Shown here one piece after another: positions 60,601 to 64,000 of a DNA stretch of 64,000 bases. Source of the DNA: Branchiostoma floridae (Eukaryota > Chordata > Leptocardii > Amphioxiformes > Branchiostomatidae); assembly GCF_000003815.2 (NCBI RefSeq), contig NC_049996.1, positions 6,280,012 through 6,344,011 of the forward strand, read 5' to 3'. Position numbers and translations under genes: made by a program. Under the pieces are notes generated by a model. It was not told the origin of the DNA. It worked only from the letters and a program-made list of their open reading frames with translations, and did not search any database. Position 1 is the first letter of the stretch; each line of letters starts with the position of its first letter.

Positions 60601-63436
60601 TCATACCATTGCGTGGGTCTGTATGTTGGTCAAGAGCATAACTCCAGAACCCGTGGCTATATTTTCATGATACGTCAATGAACCTGTAGGTTAGACATCC
60701 AGGTAATAAGATACGGCAAAAAGTAGTAACTCAAGCAACTGGATATGGTTTTGAAAAGGTCCGACGCTTCAGATAGAATCCACTATCCTTTGTCATTGAG
60801 ACTGAAGAGATCTGGAAGAAACAGGTCTTTTATACTCTAACTATGAATGAAGACAATTTCAGATGTCCAATGAAAACGTTGTTAGACAATTCAGACTGTA
60901 TTTCAGACTATATTTTCATGATATTTGATATTTGACAAGCAGAATGATGTGGAAACGAAGGTGAAGTTAAAAAATGGTTCACCCGGCAATTTATGTCGGT
61001 ACTGCAGTGGGCTGTAAATTATGTCTTTTTTTGTTAATCGTTTAAATGAAGCCCAAGTTTTCATACAATACATTTCAGGATTTTTATCTTAAGTAAGGTA
61101 GGTACTTCTCGGCAAAGGTAAGAAGCAATCTTGATCTCCTTCCCCAGGTTGACAGTGCCATCCAAGAGACTAAGAACCTGATGAACACTGTTGCCAAAGT
61201 GGTGACCACTTGCTTTACTGCAGCCACTAAGGTAAGAACCCAATAGGCTCATTCTCATTAAAATAGCAATCATTATGTTATGTTAGCTCATTTTTCTATC
61301 AAACCTAGAGTCCATTGCAAGTCACTGTGCAGATGTTTCTTGCCATTGTTTAGAATTGATTATTTAAAGCTGTGTGATTATATTTCTAGGACATTTGATA
61401 CTTCAGAAGTATTCTAACACTGTTTCAACTTTATAATCATTTCCTTGGTTCTGTAAAACTTTCTGTAAATATTCTAATGATGTGGAATTGGATCCTTCTA
61501 ATGGTTTCTAAGTAATGATAATGGTATTCTACCATTATCTACCAAATACTGTAATTGATTCTCGGTACCAAACTTTCACGGTCTGAGAAAATTTAACTTG
61601 TTCTCGGGACTAATTGTTCACTGTTACGGCAAGTGCACATTAAAAAAGTCTGTGAATTATTTGTTATCAGTAATGATAAGTTCTCGTTACAGTCGTCACC
61701 ATGAAAACCGTGAACATAACAGTACATCGAAAAAATCAGGAATTATAGTATTCTACCATTTTTGTAACATTTTGTAAATGGATCAGTGGTACAAAGTATG
61801 GATGGGTTTCATGCAACAATAGCCCACCACCAGCGTTCCCACCAGGCATACAGTACGTCAATGCGTTTTCGGACGCAATTTTTTTTGGAAAGACACATGC
61901 AGCCGAGCTGACTGCGTCCAAAAAAAAAAGGGAGGCTGTCCTGTGCCATGTAATGGCAAGGTATTTTACATGGCAAGCTTTCAGTTTGTGGCCATGGAGT
62001 TCATAATCCCTTTCCCTTAACTTTCTGTTTCAAGTAAGGGCACCCCTGTAGTAATTTTCAATACAGCTAATAACAATCCACATACACTTTATTTATTTAT
62101 TTATTGGTTTGGCTGCACCGAACACACAGCCAGGGCTGCCCAACTAGCCTATGGCTATTACAAAGGGCTAGCCCTGCTGACAAACACATAAACAATACAA
62201 ATTAAAAAAAAAAAGAACATTTGTATGTACATGGTGTAGGATAACTTACATATCATCTAAAATGGAGTATATAACATCATATCATCGACAACAATACACT
62301 TTCATGTGACATTTACAATGTATGTATAAAACCTAGTACATGGACCAGTGCAGGTTAGGTGCAGGTAGACATCAGAAATACCTGCACAGCTCCAATTTTA
62401 CCTGCACTAACCAGAATATGCAGGTGGTATTTCGAGCCCTGGTAACCATACTATCTGACCTTGTGTTTCTTCATATAAACTGAATTTCTGATCTGGTGTC
62501 ATTTTCTGCTCCCCTGTGCTGCACTGGAATGTCTGGTGATATTTACGGTTTGTCTCTTTTTGATGAATATGTTAGTGTACATGGAGGGCGTACATCATGT
62601 CAACTGTACATATTTCAAATTAGGCCTGCCAGCTATAGCGCAATATTGTATTGTTATCTGCATAGATGCTGGTGTCCTGGCTACCCTGCCATGTTACTCT
62701 TTCTGGGTCCCAAGGGTATGCATGGGGGTTGGAGGTCTAATGGAATTTCTTTGTGGAAAAACTGGGTCCTTTCTAGGATATGCATGTGACTGATAGCCAC
62801 CCTACTCCTTTTAGGCCTAACTTGCATGATAGCCATGAGTTCAGTGATCTACAGTGTCAATATTACAGAACTGGGAGTCATGCTGTGGATGCTGATTGTT
62901 CATTGCTGCCCCCCATCCCCTATAGATATGATCGAAATGTTGATTTCTCTCCGGTGCAGCCTTATAGTTGCAATTGTCATCTACCCTGTTTTGGCTACAA
63001 AAATTCCATTACAGACCAAACCTTCATGCATACCCTTTGGGCTTGAGTTGGGTACATGTAGCATGGCAGGGTAGCCAGCCCAGCATGTAAAACACCAACT
63101 TGGAAACTATTTATACACCATGTTGTGAGCCGATCCTCTTCAAGCCAGCCATACATACGTCATACATTGTAATATATTATCTTATAGTCAAGCCAGCCAC
63201 AGTCACTTTTGTGTGGTACCCTGGTGAGCATCTTGAGCAGGTCTGACTGTAGTCCTGTTTCTATGCAACCTGGACACTAAGTCTTACTAAGTCTGATGAG
63301 TCTGTTTATTCCCTGTGTACAGTATAACCTGGATACGGGCTCATCTCCGGTTAACAGATGGAGGAGTGGACCCCCTCCACTAATGGACATCAGGACTAGT
63401 CAGAACGGTGAGGAGGGAACTCCGCAGCACACTCAG
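30550..63436 (+). CDS. CTNNAL1: Alpha-catulin (alpha-catenin/vinculin family), 18 exons
   Basis: Cytoplasmic scaffold of the vinculin/alpha-catenin superfamily; in vertebrates it is linked to Rho signalling through Lbc RhoGEF and to dystrobrevin (family knowledge). Exons: 30550-30654, 35187-35379, 36695-36870, 38608-38727, 39056-39145, 39537-39713, 41874-42077, 45131-45217, 47433-47591, 49367-49459, 50058-50246, 55611-55661, 56562-56716, 57759-57807, 58177-58233, 58829-58951, 61148-61231, 63323-63436. The total is 2226 nt, 742 codons, all phases consistent. Conserved blocks: IRTKSVEQTLVPLVTQ at the N-terminus, RVGEAVSFAVDRF, SSVTKVLMVADKV, AHLSGDRQ, TMMLL, TCLRHPDC, DFTDSAYTSHEHRE, ARENLDVFCDAWESQI, EQAKIAKLGLEMKLMTSELD, YLFTRGEGPLKTTQDL. 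The start MAASP matches the human start I recall. It is an ordinary vinculin-family protein, not alpha-catenin itself. The C-terminal end is unsettled: the frame either splices on at 63437 or ends at a TAA at 63473-63475. Confidence 0.94.
31384..32110. mobile_element. Element with long imperfect inverted repeats, CTNNAL1 intron 1
   Basis: 31384-31475 and 32012-32110 are inverse complements with mismatches: AACACTTATATAGTCGTGTG against the complement of CGCACGACTATGAAAGTGTT, and GGGCAACGGTTGTCTTTAGA against a GTCGCCGGCAACATTGTCGA region. The interior holds further GTCGCRCGACT palindromes. About 0.73 kb; no transposase; family not identified. Confidence 0.6.
32479..32835. mobile_element. hAT-like miniature element, family E
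   Basis: Ends CAGGGTTCTAGCTAG and CTGGCTAGAACCCTG, 357 bp, flanked by the 5 bp duplication AACCT (32474-32478 and 32836-32840). Subterminal repeats of CCACTACGCTAAAAT-type words. No transposase. Confidence 0.78.
33081..33637. mobile_element. hAT-like family B, copy with internal inverted duplication
   Basis: Degraded left end CTGGGGTTCTAGCCAG and right end GCTGGCTAGAGCCCTT, with target duplication GGTATCCC (33073-33080 and 33639-33646). It is about 200 bp longer than the other copies because an internal segment appears twice in inverted orientation (arms 33189-33233 and 33254-33298). Confidence 0.82.
33189..33298. repeat. Perfect hairpin, 45 bp arms, 20 bp loop
   Basis: 33189-33233 is the exact inverse complement of 33254-33298 (left arm begins GTCGTCCACAGTTAGAAAGC). 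The single-copy version of this arm is present in the family B element at 14340-14400. Confidence 0.95.
33785..34080 (+). repeat. Degenerate tandem repeat around GTAGAGATCCCGATC
   Basis: Six or so units of about 35-50 bp built from CGGTAGAGATC, CCGATTGC/CGATCAGAG and ATTCTACCGG words. The minus-strand open frames are repetitive for this reason. Confidence 0.7.
34980..35150 (+). repeat. Repeat with GGGGGTATGTTTATTCC units
   Basis: Three to four close copies of GGGGGTAYGTTTATTCCGGG, then TTTATTTGGGACATAAGA, shared with LARP4 intron sequence at 1026-1060. It ends 37 nt before CTNNAL1 exon 2. Confidence 0.65.
35187..35379 (+). CDS. CTNNAL1: CTNNAL1 exon 2
   Basis: ITTLVNHQEKRIRRTEKACR, then AVQRVGEAVSFAVDRFVTVG and EIKQEMYDACLEARTAG. 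Acceptor TTTTTCCAG. The donor is weak (GCAG|GTCAAC) but gives the right phase (1) and the conserved AGDSIA junction. Confidence 0.92.
35708..36076. mobile_element. hAT-like miniature element, family D, copy 1
   Basis: 369 bp, ends CAGGGCTCGAAATTC and AGTATTTCGAGCCCTG, flanked by GCCTA (35703-35707 and 36077-36081). The interior is full of GGGTGCACC/GGTGCAC words. Second copy at 59107-59433. Confidence 0.82.
36695..36870 (+). CDS. CTNNAL1: CTNNAL1 exon 3
   Basis: DSIATITNVQYIHGDEELLF, then RAARALLSSVTKVLMVADKV and MVKQLLCAKDK. Acceptor TTCTCTAG, donor AAG|GTGAGA. Confidence 0.93.
36957..37991. mobile_element. hAT-like family A, copy 1, split by a LINE insertion
   Basis: Left end CAGGACTCGAAATACTTTTT, right end GGTGGTATTTCGAGCCCT. 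ACCTGCACC words at both ends identify family A. The middle is interrupted at 37126-37835 by a retrotransposon fragment. Other copies: 39743-40442, 50440-51874, 62044-62441 and a fragment at 48641-48781. Confidence 0.8.
37126..37835 (+). mobile_element. 5'-truncated non-LTR retrotransposon (LINE) 3' end
   Basis: Open frame upstream of and including 37234-37671 encodes a LINE reverse-transcriptase C-terminal segment: SFVPYSTRLWNSLPMEVKEA, QFKKKCRDHIL, and a CxC(x8)H(x4)C knuckle-like CACGATSETVAHFLLHC. It ends in (AATA)n at 37806-37835. A 12 bp duplication AACAATCCATAC flanks it (37114-37125 and 37836-37847). It resembles the CR1/L2 group; the clade assignment is tentative. No 5' part, so not mobile. 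Confidence 0.85.
38208..38246 (+). repeat. (ACT)n microsatellite
   Basis: Interrupted run of ACTACT units. Confidence 0.9.
38608..38727 (+). CDS. CTNNAL1: CTNNAL1 exon 4
   Basis: VLTSLVHLEGVSNFSEFVQL, then FSQFGTEMVELAHLSGDRQA. Donor GCA|GTTTGT (non-consensus) was chosen because it is phase 0 and gives GDRQA-DLKDE, against human GDRQN-DLKDE. A relic of transposon family B starts about 45 nt downstream. Confidence 0.88.
38772..38860 (+). mobile_element. Fragment of family B beside CTNNAL1 exon 4
   Basis: TGGCCAGCTCGAATTTTTTT, then CAGCCAATTGTCGCGAAAAC match the left end of 14203-14536. Only one end is present. Confidence 0.7.
39056..39145 (+). CDS. CTNNAL1: CTNNAL1 exon 5
   Basis: DLKDERARAKMGAARAVLER, then STMMLLTSSK. 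Acceptor TTATGTTCAG, donor AAG|GTTGGA. Confidence 0.92.
39537..39713 (+). CDS. CTNNAL1: CTNNAL1 exon 6
   Basis: TCLRHPDCGPAVQNRNSVFQ, then QMREALSAMEGVVTEGSWLQ and a stretch ending VVKQFE. TCLRHPDC matches human TCLRHPNC; the second half is less conserved. Transposon family A begins 30 nt after the exon. Confidence 0.92.
39743..40442. mobile_element. hAT-like family A, copy 2, carrying a nested family B element
   Basis: Starts CAGGGCTCGAAATACCACCT and ends AAAGTATTTCGAGCCCTG. Subterminal TTAGTGCAGGTAAAATTGGA and GGTGCAGGTAGAATTTGTCT. A family B element occupies 39974-40340. Flanking duplication not clear. Confidence 0.85.
39974..40340. mobile_element. hAT-like family B, nested inside family A
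   Basis: 367 bp, CAGGGCTCTAGCCAGC...GCTGGCTAGAGCCCTG. Removing the element and one ATGATC (39968-39973 or 40341-40346) restores the family A sequence GTATGATCCATAC, so the target duplication here is 6 bp. Confidence 0.88.
40601..41024. mobile_element. Miniature element with TAGACCCCTTTGATC ends
   Basis: 15 bp perfect terminal repeats (40601-40615 and 41010-41024), 424 bp, flanked by TTGA on both sides (40597-40600 and 41025-41028). G/C-richer than its surroundings, with TTCGAACTGGTTTGTCA near the left end mirrored by TGACGAAACCAGTTTG at the right. No coding capacity. Confidence 0.78.
41029..41873 (+). other. CTNNAL1 intron 6 remainder, nothing recognised
   Basis: No repeat family or exon-like sequence seen. 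Confidence 0.45.
41874..42077 (+). CDS. CTNNAL1: CTNNAL1 exon 7
   Basis: DAVERTRVTLMQPTDKEKLQ, then ESLNVIIDQANDFTDSAYTS and HEHREKILNLCESSRMELQG, ending LLQVDTNN. DFTDSAYTSHEHRE is the most conserved block of the protein. Acceptor GTACTTCAG, donor AAT|GTAAGC. Confidence 0.94.
42260..43290 (+). repeat. Degenerate roughly 190-200 bp tandem-like repeat
   Basis: Repeated phrases: GGAGTCCTGTGGGCACATAG and GGAACCCTGTGGGCATATGC; AAATTTATGGTCATTTGATT, CAAATTTCAAGTTATTGATT and ATTTCAGGTCATTTGG; CAAAGGCAAAGGAGACAAAC and AGGGCAAAGGGGCGAAAATA. Four or five units, strongly diverged. Confidence 0.6.
43291..44203 (+). other. CTNNAL1 intron 7 segment, nothing recognised
   Basis: A 137-codon frame at 43523-43936 is Cys/Phe/Val-rich with no recognisable domain and no phase-compatible splice context; probably chance. 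Confidence 0.45.
44204..44420. mobile_element. Dispersed repeat, family G, copy 1
   Basis: AGTAGTTACTCAAGCAACTG, then TTTCGGATAGAATCCACTAT and AAGAGATCTGGAAGAAACAG; highly similar to 60725-60905. The phrase looks like terminal sequence of Penelope-like elements, but no coding part is present, so the class is a guess. Confidence 0.55.
45131..45217 (+). CDS. CTNNAL1: CTNNAL1 exon 8
   Basis: DQGGKLDTTEELETAIIKTC, then KSMKELKKQ, corresponding to human IAEELELSILKISHSLNELKK. Acceptor TTTTTGCAG, donor CAG|GTGAGT. Confidence 0.9.
45218..46688 (+). other. CTNNAL1 intron 8 segment, nothing recognised
   Basis: A/T-rich, no exon-like sequence. 46080-46640 has repeat-like character but no family I can name. 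Confidence 0.4.
46689..47396 (+). repeat. Pair of about 330 bp direct repeats
   Basis: 46689-47033 and 47073-47396 both run CCTAAGCAGACATAAATAAA, GGGGTTCCCCAAACAGCTGT, GATTATAACGACAGATACGG, ATGAAACCAATCCATCCAGC, to CATGACATTTCATGGAGGTA. The second copy ends 36 bp before CTNNAL1 exon 9. A shorter relative lies at 12950-12990. Confidence 0.85.
47433..47591 (+). CDS. CTNNAL1: CTNNAL1 exon 9
   Basis: LQNTALDQASEIFKTNEDHD, then ILSTLKVSGTQGDAERVEEY and CGKFTEHSEQLIE. Acceptor CCTTTTCCAG, donor GAG|GTTTGT, the same donor hexamer as exon 4. Confidence 0.92.
47791..48461 (+). repeat. 61 bp satellite, 11 tandem units, palindrome in each
   Basis: Unit starts at 47791, 47852, 47913, 47974, 48035, 48096, 48157, 48218, 48279, 48340 and 48401, exactly 61 bp apart. 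Each reads CAGTAAACAGCCTTATGGTG, TAACATACCAAGTTTGTACT, GAACAGTACAAGCTGCATAC, C. The palindrome TTGTACTGAACAGTACAA (8 bp arms, 2 bp spacer) recurs in every unit, with AGCAG replacing AACAG in three. Confidence 0.96.
48641..48781 (+). mobile_element. Family A internal fragment
   Basis: CCATGTACTGGGTTTATACA to AATTTTAGTATGATCCATAC matches the interior of 39743-40442. It also serves as an empty-site comparison for the insertion at 50627. Confidence 0.75.
48954..49166. mobile_element. TACTGTAAATGC miniature element, 213 bp
   Basis: Ends TACTGTAAATGC and GCATTTACAGTA are exact complements; the interior is GTTCGCGGTTTTCGCGGTGG with mirrored CCGCAAAATTAAATACCCGC. TA at the outer edge suggests a TA target. 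It is of a type widespread in marine invertebrates (recollection). Relic copy at 17218. Confidence 0.82.
49367..49459 (+). CDS. CTNNAL1: CTNNAL1 exon 10
   Basis: ACRLLRHIAGNDPLYITACH, then AESCIRNLSPQ; human TCRLLRHISGTEPLEITCIHAEE. Acceptor ACATGTAG, donor CAG|GTATCT. Confidence 0.93.
49545..49930. mobile_element. Family H relic (pogo/Tc1-like ends), copy 1
   Basis: Right end CATAGTGACCACCTGTCCAT to CTATAGACAGGTTTGACT is the complement of the CAGTCAAACCT end at 56881. The interior (GGCGGTAGCAAAAGGTATGT, CTTGAACGTTAGAGCGCAAG) matches, in inverse, 56970-57060. Left end degraded. Confidence 0.65.
50058..50246 (+). CDS. CTNNAL1: CTNNAL1 exon 11
   Basis: LATATQTLVANPASKIAREN, then LDVFCDAWESQINEMSVLVK and GRKGEKTVYLSLPRPG. 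Acceptor TACTTTTCAG, donor GGG|GTAAGA. Confidence 0.94.
50440..51874. mobile_element. hAT-like family A, copy 3, carrying nested element C1
   Basis: CAGGGCTCGAAATACCACCT at the left and TATTTTGAGCCCTG at the right, flanked by the 6 bp duplication GTGTCA (50434-50439 and 51875-51880). It is interrupted by the 1067 bp element at 50627-51693. Confidence 0.87.
50627..51693 (-). mobile_element. Family C, 1.07 kb TA-targeting element, copy 1
   Basis: Terminal repeats ACGGGGGCCGCC / GGCGGCCCCCGT with subterminal CCTAAGATGCC; TA on both sides (50625-50626, 51694-51695). Removing it plus one TA gives AAGTATAAA, as in the family A fragment at 48710. Near-identical, opposite-orientation copy at 59442-60513. 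A minus-strand frame carries CTECGG...LC, a CxxC motif, but a 4 bp length difference breaks the upstream frame relative to copy 2. No known transposase recognised. Confidence 0.85.
51875..53185 (+). other. CTNNAL1 intron 11 segment, only fragments
   Basis: 52860-53135 resembles the ends and interior of the element at 23371-24114 (CTCGTTCTCAGTGAAATG, TGGCTACATCATTAAGGTAT). Otherwise nothing. Confidence 0.45.
53430..54250 (+). repeat. About 230 bp tandem repeat rich in ATGCAAAT octamers
   Basis: Three units (near 53595, 53842, 54066), each with CTTTCTCAGCTACATATGTG, TCATTAATTATGCAAATTAG and AAAAATCATGACGATCCGTC. I count six ATGCAAAT and four ATTTGCAT in about 750 bp. Confidence 0.85.
54275..54600 (+). 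repeat. Dispersed repeat ending in (CA)n-like tail
   Basis: CCGCTAGGGGGCCCAAAC and GCCGCTAGGGGGCCCATTAT, then ATCCAAGACTTCTTGAGTTA and ACACACACACAGACACACAC. Copy of 28700-29000. Confidence 0.7.
55611..55661 (+). CDS. CTNNAL1: CTNNAL1 exon 12
   Basis: KHGTTLKTIKPVKLDAE, corresponding to human NNANLKSLKPDKPDSEE. Acceptor TTGTTACTCAG, donor GAG|GTATGT. Short and weakly conserved, but the phase fits. Confidence 0.85.
56562..56716 (+). CDS. CTNNAL1: CTNNAL1 exon 13
   Basis: EQAKIAKLGLEMKLMTSELD, then AETEKWEDPDNDIVKKAQNM and SSMSYSMYLFTR. Acceptor GCTAAAATAG, donor AAG|GTAGGG. Confidence 0.94.
56881..57296. mobile_element. Family H (pogo/Tc1-like), copy 2, 416 bp
   Basis: Left CAGTCAAACCTCTAAGTGAC, then CACCTGGCCATTGTGGTCAC; right end is its inverse (GTGACCGCAATGGCCAGGTG, GGTTTGTCTG). 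Left flank TA. CAGTCAAACCT ends resemble pogo-like miniature elements. No transposase; the 92-codon frame inside is not recognisable. Confidence 0.72.
57759..57807 (+). CDS. CTNNAL1: CTNNAL1 exon 14
   Basis: RGEGPLKTTQDLFSQAE; human RGEGPLKTSQDLIHQLE. Acceptor TGTGCTGCAG, donor GAG|GTAAGG. Confidence 0.94.
58177..58233 (+). CDS. CTNNAL1: CTNNAL1 exon 15
   Basis: HFAEEGNKLFKTVRDFSAD; human VFAAEGLKLTSSVQAFSKQ. Acceptor GTTCTATAG, donor GAT|GTAAGT. Confidence 0.92.
58829..58951 (+). CDS. CTNNAL1: CTNNAL1 exon 16
   Basis: IPDGVHKAELLAHLDKIPTF, then CQQLNFTCKSPTVGKQATFT and K. Acceptor CTTTGTCAG, donor AAG|GTAGGT. Confidence 0.92.
59107..59433. mobile_element. hAT-like family D, copy 2
   Basis: CAGGGCTCAAAATTCATATT to AGTATTTCGAGCCCTG, flanked by TATAT (59102-59106 and 59434-59438). 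Only 8 bp separate it from element C2. Confidence 0.82.
59442..60513 (+). mobile_element. Family C, copy 2, 1.07 kb
   Basis: ATGGGGGCCGCCCTAAGATG at the left and CATCTTAGGGCGGCCCCCAT at the right; TA on both sides (59440-59441 and 60514-60515). Plus-strand frame with HGKWAKCTECGGPTN followed by LCMHW (59870-60016), and an overlapping frame ending HHSVKFHFYRRYESFLK at 60041. Inverse of 50627-51693 along its length. Confidence 0.87.
60717..60905. mobile_element. Dispersed repeat, family G, copy 2
   Basis: AAGTAGTAACTCAAGCAACT to AACGTTGTTAGACAATTCAG, matching 44204-44390. Confidence 0.55.
61148..61231 (+). CDS. CTNNAL1: CTNNAL1 exon 17
   Basis: VDSAIQETKNLMNTVAKVVT, then TCFTAATK; aligns with human KVDKCITKTRSMMALLVQLL. 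Acceptor CTTCCCCAG, donor AAG|GTAAGA. Confidence 0.92.
61232..62043 (+). other. CTNNAL1 intron 17 segment, nothing recognised
   Basis: No coding signal or identified repeat. Confidence 0.4.
62044..62441 (-). mobile_element. hAT-like family A, copy 4 (one end), with LINE-tail insertion
   Basis: Right part runs from ACCTAGTACATGGACCAGTG to GGTGGTATTTCGAGCCCTG. The other terminus is missing. It is interrupted at 62091-62293. Confidence 0.75.
62091..62293 (-). mobile_element. LINE 3'-tail insertion (minus orientation)
   Basis: Begins (ATTT)n, the complement of an AATA tail, followed by TGGTTTGGCTGCACCGAACA. Flanked by the 9 bp duplication ATACACTTT (62082-62090 and 62294-62302). Only about 200 bp, a 5'-truncated copy. 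Confidence 0.7.
62668..63090. mobile_element. Inverted-repeat element with CTGGCTACCCTGCCATG ends
   Basis: 62675-62722 (CTGGCTACCCTGCCATGTTA, then CAAGGGTATGCATG) is mirrored by 63024-63079 (CATGCATACCCTTTGGGCTT, then GCATGGCAGGGTAGCCAG). About 420 bp; open frames across it are incidental. Confidence 0.65.
63323..63436 (+). CDS. CTNNAL1: CTNNAL1 exon 18 (last visible)
   Basis: YNLDTGSSPVNRWRSGPPPL, then MDIRTSQNGEEGTPQHTQ. Acceptor CCTGTGTACAG, possible donor CAG|GTCAGT. If not spliced, the frame continues 12 codons (VSPCGLEGGSKM) to TAA at 63473-63475. The sequence past exon 17 is not alignable with the human C-terminus. Confidence 0.8.
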
Positions 63437-63706
63437 GTCAGTCCGTGTGGTCTGGAGGGAGGCAGTAAAATGTAATGTAAGGTTTGGAATGGCAGGTAGT
63501 CCTCAGCTGATTGCTCTAGACTGATGTAGAACAAGATTACTTTTTAGGAATGGTGGCCCACCTTCAGCCACCTTAGGGCGTATTTTATAGAACCATAACA
63601 ATCTCTCAGTCTGGGGCTTACTGCCTATTAGGCCTCCTGTCGGAGCGCTTGTGGCCATACACCTCCAACTCAAGAGAATCATTCTCTAAATTGCTAGGTT
63701 CATTAA

Positions 63707-63939
63707 CCCTTAAACTGGCAGAGTTTCAGCCCTATAAAATTTTATCATTGCCAGGGTTGGCCGCTGAGCTCCAAAAGAAACCCCCGAACAAGACCGAAGT
63801 CCCTAATTTCCGGGGTTTGTGCACTACACGCGCGCAAAGCTGCTACTTTGGGGGAATATGTTATCCCAGATATATCCGGGCGCGGCATACAGGGCATGTA
63901 TATGTGTGCCGGATATATCCGGGCTCGGCAGTTTAAGGG
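63707..63939. mobile_element. piggyBac-like miniature element
   Basis: Ends CCCTTAAACTGGC and GCAGTTTAAGGG, preceded by TTAA (63703-63706) and followed one base later by TTAA (63941-63944). Internal GGATATATCCGGGC is repeated (63867 and 63911). 233 bp, no coding capacity. Confidence 0.7.
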
Positions 63940-64000
63940 TTTAAAATTCAACAACCATAGGAGCTCAGAATTCTTATTCACAACGACAATCCATCCAATA

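Noticed and set aside
1-64000. A bacterial-type operon, defence system or prophage
   Set aside because: Spliced animal genes, long introns and eukaryotic transposons throughout; no polycistronic gene layout or ribosome binding sites.

Overview
This is eukaryotic, intron-rich animal DNA, not prokaryotic. It carries two multi-exon protein-coding genes, both on the + strand, separated by about 12 kb of apparently non-coding DNA. Both were assembled exon by exon from reading frame, GT/AG splice sites, intron phase and recalled vertebrate protein families. The proteins are chordate-like, and the introns are full of short non-autonomous DNA transposons, satellite-like tandem repeats and the words ACATGTA and TTAATTATGCAAAT. 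That combination suggests a cephalochordate (amphioxus, Branchiostoma). The species call is inference; another marine invertebrate deuterostome is possible.

Gene 1 (2-18563, incomplete at its 5' end) encodes a La-related protein 4 family member (LARP4/LARP4B). Fifteen exons in the window join with consistent phases into 749 codons plus stop. They give a Ser/Pro-rich N-terminal stretch, the La motif, the adjoining RRM, a low-complexity middle with a poly(Gly-Ala) run, and a C-terminal tail with a Gln tract and Arg/Glu/Asp-rich repeats. The 3' UTR starts at 18564; candidate poly(A) signals lie at 19984 and 22783.

Gene 2 (30550-63436 or beyond) encodes alpha-catulin (CTNNAL1), an alpha-catenin/vinculin-family protein. 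Eighteen exons give 742 in-frame codons, close to my recollection of the human protein (about 734 residues). Only the extreme C-terminus is uncertain: the last visible exon either splices on at 63437 or reads through to a stop at 63475.

The rest is repeat biology. Recognisable are hAT-like families with CAGGGCTC...GAGCCCTG ends and 5, 6 or 8 bp target duplications; a 1.07 kb TA-targeting family present twice in opposite orientation; piggyBac-like and pogo/Tc1-like miniature elements; a 5'-truncated LINE with its target duplication; and several tandem arrays. Several elements are nested, so their order of arrival can be read. Some lie against splice sites of the two genes. I see no bacterial-type system, CRISPR array, tRNA or rRNA, and no functional link between the two genes beyond being neighbours. 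The main leads are the nested transposon families, the palindrome-bearing 61 bp satellite, the octamer-rich repeats, the perfect 45 bp hairpin, and repeats placed at exon borders.
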